DNA of 39,883 bases from Candidatus Faecalibacterium intestinigallinarum. GTDB taxonomy: Bacteria; Bacillota; Clostridia; Oscillospirales; Ruminococcaceae. Where the stretch lies: positions 1 to 39,883 of the forward strand of contig DXHQ01000099.1 of assembly GCA_019113345.1 (NCBI GenBank), written 5' to 3'. Each line of letters opens with the position of its first letter. Position 1 is the stretch's first letter. The position numbers were made by a program, and so were the translations under genes. Shown here piece after piece: positions 34,034-39,883 of the stretch. The notes beneath the pieces are model-generated. The model made no database searches, was not told where the DNA came from, and was given only the letters and a program-made list of their open reading frames with translations.

Positions 34034-34864
34034 TTACTGCAAGATAAAGCGTTCGATCGCTTCGGCGACGCCGTCGTGGTTGTTGTCGGCGGCGGTGACA
34101 TAGTTGGCGGCGGCCTTGACGGGGCCGGCGGCGTTGGCCATGGCGACCCCCACCCCCGCGTAGCGGATCATCGAGCGGTCGTTCATCCCGTCGCCGCAGG
34201 CCATCAGCTGCCGGGGCGCAAGGCCCATCCGGTCCAGCAGGGCGGCCAGGCTGCGGTCCTTGGCCACCCCCAGGGGCACCGCCTCGATGAAGAAGGGGCT
34301 GGAAGGGTAGAGGTCGATCTGCCCGGCAAACTTTGCCTCCCCGGCCTGCAGCACCCCCCGCAGGCGGAGCGGGTCGAGGGTAATCAGCATCTTGTTCACC
34401 GGATAGTTGACGTAGGCGGCAAGGTTTTCCACCCCGATCATGGGCAGCTTGTTGGTAAAGCCCTCTTTCTGGGCCCAGGGGTCCTCGGGGCGCTCGGTGA
34501 CGACGCCGGTGTCGTTGTAGGTGACGATGGCCACGTTCTGGCTGGCGGCAAAGGCGCAGAGGGCCGGCACCATGGGGGCGGGCAGCACCTGCTGCCACAG
34601 CACCCGGCTGCCGGGGGCGCAGTCCACGATGGCCCCGCCGTTGTAGGAAAGGATCATCCCGGCCCGGCCCGGCTGGCCGAGGCCCAGCTCCCGCGCCACC
34701 GGGGTGACCCCGGCGGTGGGCCGGCCGGAGGCCAGCACGACGGTGACGCCCTGCGCCAGGGCGGCGTCGAGGGCAGCCCGGGTGCGGGGGGTGATCTCCT
34801 TCTGGTCGTTGGTGAGGGTGCCGTCCAGATCAAGGGCCAGCACTTTGATATCCGTTTTCGCCAT
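34034..34864 (-). CDS. Cof-type HAD phosphatase
   Basis: A 276-residue cytoplasmic phosphatase of the Cof/HAD IIB group. Motif I is LDLDGTLTND (Asp12 nucleophile and Asp14), motif II is the Ser of VLASGRP, and motif IV is GDGMNDRSMI. The cap domain lies between. Such enzymes act on sugar phosphates or nucleotide-derived phosphates. The start at 34864 is set by GAAGGAGAAA upstream and by the family N-terminus; the frame runs 16 residues further back without similarity. The exonuclease gene follows after 24 bases. Confidence 0.9.
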   Translation of the reverse strand: MAKTDIKVLALDLDGTLTNDQKEITPRTRAALDAALAQGVTVVLASGRPTAGVTPVARELGLGQPGRAGMILSYNGGAIVDCAPGSRVLWQQVLPAPMVPALCAFAASQNVAIVTYNDTGVVTERPEDPWAQKEGFTNKLPMIGVENLAAYVNYPVNKMLITLDPLRLRGVLQAGEAKFAGQIDLYPSSPFFIEAVPLGVAKDRSLAALLDRMGLAPRQLMACGDGMNDRSMIRYAGVGVAMANAAGPVKAAANYVTAADNNHDGVAEAIERFILQ

Positions 34865-34917
34865 AAAAAGCGTTTCTCCTTCTCTGTTCGTTGTTCTCTC
34901 TGGCAGTTTCATCTTTT

Positions 34918-34946
34918 ATTGTACAATAAAACCGCGCAGGTGAAAA
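34918..34946 (-). promoter_or_regulatory. Probable promoter of the HAD-exonuclease operon
   Basis: On the minus strand TTTTCA (34946-34941), 17 bases, TACAAT (34923-34918). The -10 lies in a palindrome TTATTGTACAATAA. Confidence 0.5.
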
Positions 34947-34974
34947 GAGAGAAACGCGCATTTTCCAGAAAAAC

Positions 34975-35007
34975 GCAAAAAATCCCGCCCCGTGGCAGGG
35001 GCGGGAT
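34975..35007 (-). terminator. Intrinsic terminator after the ABC exporter pair
   Basis: On the minus strand ATCCCGCCCC / GGGGCGGGAT (35007-34998 / 34991-34982) with a 6-base loop, then TTTTT. Confidence 0.9.
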
Positions 35008-35021
35008 GCCGTTTTGAGAAT

Positions 35022-36950
35022 TTATTCGGCCAGGTTGCCGGTGTAGAGCTGGTAATATTTGCCCTTTTTGGCGATCAGCTCGTCGTGGCTGCCGCGCTCG
35101 ATGATCCGGCCCTGCTCCAGGACGATGATGCAGTCGGCGTTGCGGACGGTGGACAGCCGGTGGGCGATGACAAAGGTGGTGCGGCCGTACATCAGGCCGT
35201 CCATGCCGGCCTGCACCAGCGCTTCGGTGCGGGTGTCGATGGAGCTGGTCGCCTCGTCCAGGATCAGGACGGGCGGGTCGGCCACCGCCGCCCGGGCGAT
35301 GGCCAGCAGCTGCCGCTGGCCCTGCGAGAGGTTGGCGCCGTCGCCGGTCAGCATGGTGTTGTAGCCGTCGGGCAGCCGGCGGATGAAGCCGTCGGCGTTG
35401 GCCAGCTTTGCCGCCACCACGCACTCCTCGTCGGTGGCGTCCAGCCGGCCGTAGCGGATGTTGTCCATGACGGTGCCGGTGAACAGGTGGGTGTCCTGCA
35501 ATACGATGCCGAGGGACCGGCGCAGGTCGGCCTTTTTGATCTTGCGGATGTTGATGCCGTCGTAGCGGATCTTGCCGTCCTGGATGTCGTAGAAGCGGTT
35601 GATAAGGTTGGTGATGGTGGTCTTGCCGGCGCCGGTCGAACCGACAAAGGCGATCTTCTGGCCGGGCAGGCCGAAGAGGTTGATGTCGTGCAGGACCGTC
35701 TTTTCGGGGGTGTAGCCGAAGTCGACGTCAAAGAAGCGGATGTCGCCCTCCAGCTTTTTGTAGGTCAGGGTGCCGTCGTGGTGGGGGTGCTTCCAGGCCC
35801 AGATGCCGGTCCGCTCCTCGGTCTCGACGAGGTTGTCGTCCTTGTCGTACTTGGCGTTGACCAATGTGACGTAGCCGTCGTCGGTCTCGCTGGGGGCGTC
35901 CATCATGGCGTAGATGCGCTCGGCGCCGGCCAGCGCCATGATAACGCTGTTGGCCTGCATCGACACCTGGGTGATGGGCATATTGAAGCTCTTGTTCAGA
36001 GCTAGAAAGGCCATGACGGTGCCGAGGGTGACCCCGCCGAAGCCGCTGACCGCCAGCGCCGCGCCCAGCAGGGCGCAGAGGGCGTAGCTGACGTTGCCCA
36101 GCTGTGCGTTGACCGGCATCATGATGTTGGCAAAGCCGTTGGCGCGGATGGAGCTCTCCTTCAGCTTGGCGTTCAGATCCTTGAAGCCGTCCAGGGTCTT
36201 CTGCTCATGGGTAAAGACCTTGACCACCTTCTGGCCCTCCAGCATTTCCTCGATGTAGCCGTTGACGGCGCCGAGGTCGCGCTGCTGGGCGATGAAGTAC
36301 TTGCCGCTCTGGGCGCTGATCTTTTTGGAGCAGAACAGCATCACGCCCACCATGCACATGGTCAGGATGGTCATGGGGATATCCAGCATGACCATGCTGA
36401 CAAAGACCGAGACGATGGTGATGACGCTGGAGACCAGCTGCGGGATGCTCTGGCTGATCATCTGCCGCAGGGTGTCGACGTCGTTGGTGTAGACCGACAT
36501 GATGTCGCCGTGGGGGTGGGTGTCAAAGTAGCGGATGGGCAGGCTCTCCATATGGGAGAACAGCTCGGTGCGGATGTTGCGCATGGTGCCCTGGGTCACG
36601 TTGACCATGATGCGGGCGTTGGTCCAGGAGGCCAGGATGCCGATCAGGTAGATGCAGGCGATGCGGCCCAGCGCGCCCAGCAGCGGCCCAAAGTCGGGGT
36701 CGGACTGCTGCAGCATGGGGGCGATGTAATCGTCGATCAGGGTCTGTAAAAAGAGGCTGGCCTGGACGTTGGCAAAGGCCGCCAGGAAGATGCAGATCAG
36801 CACCACCACGCAGTGGGGAGCGTAGTGCTTGAACACCTCGCCCAGCACCCGCTTGATCAGTTTGCCGGGGTTTTCCACCTTGGGCCGGGGCCGGCCTATA
36901 TTGCCGCGCGGACCGGGGCCGCGGACGGTGCGCACATTCTGTTCAGCCAT
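35022..36950 (-). CDS. ABC exporter half-transporter, catalytically complete partner
   Basis: A 642-residue type-1 exporter with a six-helix membrane domain and an ATPase domain: Walker A GSTGAGKTT, signature LSQGQRQ, Walker B LILDE with the catalytic Glu, and an H-loop AHRLS. Between the two domains there is an extra stretch of about 50 residues (around YVTLVNAKYDKDDNLVETEE), known in Clostridial members of this group. The start overlaps the stop of the partner gene by one base (TAATG), so the two are made together as a heterodimer. With the MarR gene upstream, a multidrug or toxic-compound export role is likely. Confidence 0.92.
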   Translation of the reverse strand: MAEQNVRTVRGPGPRGNIGRPRPKVENPGKLIKRVLGEVFKHYAPHCVVVLICIFLAAFANVQASLFLQTLIDDYIAPMLQQSDPDFGPLLGALGRIACIYLIGILASWTNARIMVNVTQGTMRNIRTELFSHMESLPIRYFDTHPHGDIMSVYTNDVDTLRQMISQSIPQLVSSVITIVSVFVSMVMLDIPMTILTMCMVGVMLFCSKKISAQSGKYFIAQQRDLGAVNGYIEEMLEGQKVVKVFTHEQKTLDGFKDLNAKLKESSIRANGFANIMMPVNAQLGNVSYALCALLGAALAVSGFGGVTLGTVMAFLALNKSFNMPITQVSMQANSVIMALAGAERIYAMMDAPSETDDGYVTLVNAKYDKDDNLVETEERTGIWAWKHPHHDGTLTYKKLEGDIRFFDVDFGYTPEKTVLHDINLFGLPGQKIAFVGSTGAGKTTITNLINRFYDIQDGKIRYDGINIRKIKKADLRRSLGIVLQDTHLFTGTVMDNIRYGRLDATDEECVVAAKLANADGFIRRLPDGYNTMLTGDGANLSQGQRQLLAIARAAVADPPVLILDEATSSIDTRTEALVQAGMDGLMYGRTTFVIAHRLSTVRNADCIIVLEQGRIIERGSHDELIAKKGKYYQLYTGNLAE

Positions 36951-38701
36951 TACGCTTCACCTCCCTGTTTGTCGAAGTCGCCGCCGCCCTGGGTCTGGCT
37001 GTTGTAGACTTCCTGATAGATCTTGTTGGTGGCGAGCAGCTCCTCGTGGGTGCCCAGGCCGTTGATCTGGCCGTTGTCCAGCACCAGGATGCGGTCGGCG
37101 TCCTGCACCGAGGAGATGCGCTGCGCGATGATGATGCGGGTGGTGCCGGGCAGCTTTTCGCGGAAGGCCGCCCGGATCCTGGCGTCGGTGGCGGTGTCCA
37201 CCGCGCTGGTCGAGTCGTCCAAGATCAGGATCTTGGGCTTGCGCAGCAGGGCGCGGGCAATGGTCAGGCGCTGTTTCTGGCCGCCCGATACGTTGGAGCC
37301 GCCCTGCTCGATCCATGTATGGTACTTGTCGGGGAAGCGCTCGATGAACTCGTCGGCGCAGGCCAGCTGGCAGGCCTCGACGCACTGGGCGTCGGTGGCT
37401 TTTTCATCGCCCCAGCGCAGGTTGTCCAGGATGGTGCCCGAGAACAGGACGTTCTTCTGCAGCACCATCGAGACGTCGTGGCGCAGCACGTCGAGGTTGT
37501 AGTCCCGCACGTCCACGCCGCCCACCTTGACGCAGCCTTCGGCCACGTCGTACAGGCGGGGGATCAGCTGCACCAGGCTGGATTTGGCCGAGCCGGTGCC
37601 GCCGATGATGCCCAGCGTCTCGCCCGGCTTGAGGCTGAAGGTGATGTCGCTGAGCACCGGGCTGCCGGTGCCGTGCTTATACTTGAAGGTGACGTGGTCG
37701 AACTCGACGCTGCCGTCCTTGACCTCCTGCACCGGGTTCTTGGCGGGGGGCAGGTCGGTGGCTTCGTCCAGCACCTCGATGATGCGGTGGCAGGAGGCCA
37801 CCGACATGCTCAGCATGACAAAGACCATCGAGAGCATCATCAGGCTCATCAGGATGTTCATGGTGTAGCCGAACAGGGCGTTGAGCTGGCCGGTGGTGAT
37901 GATGCCGCGCAGCACATAGTGGGCGCCGAACCAGGACAGGGCCAGGTTGCAGCCGTAGACCGCCACCAGCATGGAGGGGTTGTTGAAGCTGAGGCGGCTT
38001 TCCGCCTTGACGAACTGGTCGTAGAGATGCTGGCAGGCCTTGGCGTATTTGTCGTCCTCGTGCTGCTCGCGGACAAAGCTCTTGACCACCCGGATGGCGG
38101 CGACGTTCTCCTGCACCGAGGCGTTCAGGGCGTCGTAGTTCTTAAAGACGCGGTCAAAGATCTTGATGGTGGGCAGCATGATGCCGCCCAGCACCAGCGC
38201 CAGAAAGACCATGGCCACCAGGAAGATGCCGGTCAGGTGGGGGTTGATGGCAACGGACATGATGAGGGCAAAGACCAGATGGACCGGCGCGCGCACGCAC
38301 ATGCGGGTCAGCATCTGGAAAGCGTTCTGGACGTTGGTGACGTCGGTGGTCATGCGGGTGACCAGGCCCGCCGTCGAGAACTTGTCGATGTTGGTGAAGG
38401 AATAGTGCTGGATGCGCTCGAACATGGCGTCGCGCAGGTTGCCGGCGTAGCCCGCCGAGGCGCGCGCGGCAAAGCGGCCGGCCGAAAGGCCCAGCAGCAG
38501 CGCGCAGGCCGCCACCAGCAATGTGAGCAGGCCGTATTTGACGACGGCGTTCATATCGCCCTTTTCGATGCCCTGGTCGATGATGTAGGACATGAGCAGG
38601 GGGAGCAGAACGTCCATGATGGCCTCGAGCGCGGACAAAAGCGGCGTGATGATGGCGGCGCTTTTGTACTCGCCCAGATGGGAGGCCAGTTTTTTCAGCA
38701 T
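36950..38701 (-). CDS. ABC exporter half-transporter, degenerate-site partner
   Basis: A 583-residue type-1 exporter. The ATPase domain has Walker A GGTGSAKSS, signature VSGGQKQR and Walker B LILDD: the catalytic Glu is replaced by Asp, as in the non-hydrolysing site of heterodimeric exporters such as BmrCD, LmrCD and TM287/288. The H-loop His is also changed (IIAQRIS, with Gln). The partner gene overlaps by one base and has the complete site. AGGAGG lies 8 bases before the ATG. A consensus promoter with a candidate MarR site lies upstream. Confidence 0.92.
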   Translation of the reverse strand: MLKKLASHLGEYKSAAIITPLLSALEAIMDVLLPLLMSYIIDQGIEKGDMNAVVKYGLLTLLVAACALLLGLSAGRFAARASAGYAGNLRDAMFERIQHYSFTNIDKFSTAGLVTRMTTDVTNVQNAFQMLTRMCVRAPVHLVFALIMSVAINPHLTGIFLVAMVFLALVLGGIMLPTIKIFDRVFKNYDALNASVQENVAAIRVVKSFVREQHEDDKYAKACQHLYDQFVKAESRLSFNNPSMLVAVYGCNLALSWFGAHYVLRGIITTGQLNALFGYTMNILMSLMMLSMVFVMLSMSVASCHRIIEVLDEATDLPPAKNPVQEVKDGSVEFDHVTFKYKHGTGSPVLSDITFSLKPGETLGIIGGTGSAKSSLVQLIPRLYDVAEGCVKVGGVDVRDYNLDVLRHDVSMVLQKNVLFSGTILDNLRWGDEKATDAQCVEACQLACADEFIERFPDKYHTWIEQGGSNVSGGQKQRLTIARALLRKPKILILDDSTSAVDTATDARIRAAFREKLPGTTRIIIAQRISSVQDADRILVLDNGQINGLGTHEELLATNKIYQEVYNSQTQGGGDFDKQGGEA

Positions 38702-38737
38702 GGGGCATACCTCCTAATCGTTGGTTGTTTGCGGTCG

Positions 38738-38754
38738 AATTGTTTCGCATCGAA
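38738..38754. promoter_or_regulatory. Candidate MarR operator at the ABC promoter
   Basis: The minus strand reads TTCGATGCGAAACAATT, matching the site at 39407-39423 at 14 of 17 positions. It starts one base beyond the -10 hexamer, over the transcription start. Confidence 0.5.
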
Positions 38755-38755
38755 C

Positions 38756-38784
38756 ATTGTATCCCCAAAAAGACCGGCTGTCAA
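38756..38784 (-). promoter_or_regulatory. Promoter of the ABC exporter pair
   Basis: On the minus strand a perfect TTGACA (38784-38779), 17 bases, TACAAT (38761-38756). The -35 lies in the loop of a short CCGG/CCGG hairpin followed by CTTTTT, possibly a weak end signal for the MarR transcript. Confidence 0.75.
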
Positions 38785-38840
38785 CCGGCGGGGGCAATGT
38801 TTCAAACTCTGTTCATGAAAAGTTCAGACAAAACGGCGGG

Positions 38841-39326
38841 TTATTCCAGGCCGGCCCGCAGCTTGTTCAGCAGGCGGAGCAGCTCGGCGCTCTCCTCGGC
38901 GGTCAGCAGGGCGTTGACCGACTCGTCGGTCTGGTGCAGGCTGCGCAGGATCTGCCGGTGGGCCTCGGCCCCGGCTTCGGTCAGGACAAGCCGCTTGAGG
39001 CGGGCGTCCTGCGGGACGCTCATCCGGCGGATGTAGCCCTTTTTCTCCATCAGCTGCAGGATATTGGTGACGGTGGAGCGCGTGATGGAAAAGGCCCGCT
39101 CGATGTCCCGCTGAAAGATCTCCCGGTCCTGGTACTGGTAGAGATAGGCCAGGATCCAGCCGTGCATGGCGGTGACGTCCTCGACGCCGTTTTCGCGGCT
39201 GTAGTAGTTGACCCGGCGGGAGATGAGGTTGTTCACCCGGCGCATCTGGGCCGGGATGACCTGGGGCAGGTCTTTGGACGGCATGGAATCTTCAATGGGC
39301 AGAGGCGGAACGTTTTCTGTGCACAT
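38841..39326 (-). CDS. MarR-family transcriptional regulator
   Basis: A 161-residue winged-helix regulator. The start at 39326 is set by AAAGGAG 8 bases upstream; the frame opens 45 residues earlier through the promoter. The DNA-binding part is FQRDIERAFSITRSTVTNIL, followed by MEKKGYIRR and the wing DARLKRLVLTEAG. N- and C-terminal helices form the dimer. It lies directly upstream of the ABC exporter pair and probably represses it and itself; both promoters share a 17-base motif next to the -10. Confidence 0.92.
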   Translation of the reverse strand: MCTENVPPLPIEDSMPSKDLPQVIPAQMRRVNNLISRRVNYYSRENGVEDVTAMHGWILAYLYQYQDREIFQRDIERAFSITRSTVTNILQLMEKKGYIRRMSVPQDARLKRLVLTEAGAEAHRQILRSLHQTDESVNALLTAEESAELLRLLNKLRAGLE

Positions 39327-39406
39327 GGCGTACTCCTTTGGCTGTTCGCAGCCGGACAGTTTTGCGGCCAAACGATTTCGCGTCTGGACTGTCGGCAAAA
39401 GAACAA

Positions 39407-39423
39407 TTCGATACAAAACTATT
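39407..39423. promoter_or_regulatory. Candidate MarR operator at the marR promoter
   Basis: TTCGATACAAAACTATT on the plus strand, matching the site at the ABC promoter at 14 of 17 positions. It overlaps the -10 hexamer by three bases and covers the start of transcription. Confidence 0.5.
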
Positions 39424-39449
39424 ATGCAGAAAGAAAACGGATTTGTCAA
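39421..39449 (-). promoter_or_regulatory. Promoter of the MarR gene
   Basis: On the minus strand a perfect TTGACA (39449-39444), 17 bases, CATAAT (39426-39421). The -35 is part of the 3' arm of the preceding gene's terminator. Confidence 0.72.
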
Positions 39450-39471
39450 GACAAAAATCATGACAAATCCG
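39428..39471 (-). terminator. Intrinsic terminator of the phosphodiesterase-like gene
   Basis: On the minus strand CGGATTTGTCA (39471-39461) and TGACAAATCCG (39448-39438) form an 11-bp stem with a 12-base loop, followed by TTTTCTTTCT. Confidence 0.78.
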
Positions 39472-39479
39472 TGCCATTT

Positions 39480-39883
39480 TTATCCAAGCATCGCCGCCGC
39501 CTGGGCCGGCATGGTCCAGGCCGGGTCCAGCATCTGGAACAGCCGCTCGGGACGGTTGGTGACGACGGTCACCGGATCCATGTCCAGGATGCTCTGCAGA
39601 TCAAAGACGCCGTCCACCGGCCAGGGGGCCACCTCGATGCCGGCAGCCTGCACCTTTTGGACCAGGTCCAGGTCCCGAAAACAGGTGTTGTACTGGCAGC
39701 TGAGCACCTCGGGGACAAAGTCGAGGCCGGCCAGGTAGGAGGGCAGGTCGTACTGGGAGGCCATGCACAGCATCAACTCGAAGAGATTTTCGCCCGGATG
39801 GTCGGCGGTCAGGGCCCACAGCCGGTCGATCAGCCAGCGGACGGGGGAGGTCTCGTCCCCGTTCAGGGTGGCGTACTGGGCCA
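39480..39883 (-). CDS. Probable glycerophosphodiester phosphodiesterase-like protein, C-terminal part
   Basis: The frame is open to the right edge of the window, so the gene's 5' end is missing; about 133 residues are present. The ending GIEVAPWPVDGVFDLQSILD followed by PVTVVTNRPERL resembles the last strands of GDPD barrels, where a turn such as GVDGIITNRPD ends the catalytic domain. The preceding part (LDFVPEVLSCQYNTCFRDLD) fits poorly conserved barrel strands. The family splits glycerophosphodiesters to glycerol-3-phosphate and an alcohol. The metal-binding N-terminal motifs lie outside the window, so this is a tentative assignment. A terminator follows. Confidence 0.45.
   Translation of the reverse strand, partial: AQYATLNGDETSPVRWLIDRLWALTADHPGENLFELMLCMASQYDLPSYLAGLDFVPEVLSCQYNTCFRDLDLVQKVQAAGIEVAPWPVDGVFDLQSILDMDPVTVVTNRPERLFQMLDPAWTMPAQAAAMLG

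Noticed and set aside
1-39883. CRISPR arrays, tRNA or rRNA genes, insertion sequences, attachment sites
   Set aside because: No regularly spaced repeats, cloverleaf-like segments, transposase frames or long terminal repeats were found on reading the intergenic regions.

Overview
The window is a GC-rich (about 65% in coding sequence) chromosomal segment from an anaerobic gut Firmicute. AAGGAGG-type ribosome sites, a GH112 lacto-N-biose/galacto-N-biose phosphorylase, a large set of cytoplasmic alpha-glucan enzymes and Clostridia-style ABC/MarR genes fit Oscillospiraceae/Ruminococcaceae such as the Faecalibacterium/Gemmiger/Subdoligranulum group. That placement is an inference from gene content only. 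No rRNA, tRNA, CRISPR array, insertion sequence or phage gene was seen.

Layout. (1) 1-543: 3' end of the GH112 phosphorylase. (2) 629-4060: a promoter, a GEMM/c-di-GMP-I-like riboswitch fused to an intrinsic terminator, then four close-packed genes: an HprK-like kinase, a PqqD-like peptide-binding protein, a soluble S24/S26-type peptidase and an ABC exporter. It looks like a RiPP-type maturation and export cassette, but no precursor peptide or cyclase is visible. (3) 4064-5813: an AraC regulator and a divergent YcxB-like membrane protein. (4) 5986-16584: a tripartite TRAP transporter (dctPQM) followed by three GH31 glycosidases, the first two being tandem paralogues. (5) 16651-31500: a maltodextrin/glycogen locus read leftwards from a LacI-type regulator: malEFG-like ABC importer, terminator, type I pullulanase, GH133 debranching enzyme, GH13_20 neopullulanase, GH13_31 alpha-glucosidase and glycogen phosphorylase. 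(6) 31570-32235: a lower-GC phd-doc toxin-antitoxin pair. (7) 32286-34864: a VTT/TVP38-like membrane protein, a DEDDh exonuclease with a zinc ribbon, and a Cof-type HAD phosphatase. (8) 35022-39326: a MarR regulator and a heterodimeric ABC exporter. (9) 39480-end: 3' part of a probable glycerophosphodiester phosphodiesterase-like gene.

How the parts work together. The malEFG importer has no ATPase gene here and would use a shared one. Imported alpha-glucans would be debranched and cut in the cytoplasm by pullulanase, GH133, GH13_20 and GH13_31 enzymes, and phosphorolysed by GlgP. The LacI regulator is divergent from malE, and the two promoters share an AATGTTTCG element placed to repress both. 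MarR likewise has matching candidate sites at its own promoter and at that of the ABC pair.

Most striking observation: the LacI regulator ends in an extra tail (residues 338-361) that closely matches the C-terminal toxin-binding tail of the Phd antitoxin encoded just downstream (13 of the last 19 residues identical; 47 of the last 60 nucleotides identical by hand count). A sugar regulator carrying an antitoxin-like tail next to its cognate phd-doc pair could couple maltodextrin sensing to toxin control, or could be a recombination scar. Second in interest is the riboswitch-controlled HprK-PqqD-peptidase-exporter cassette.
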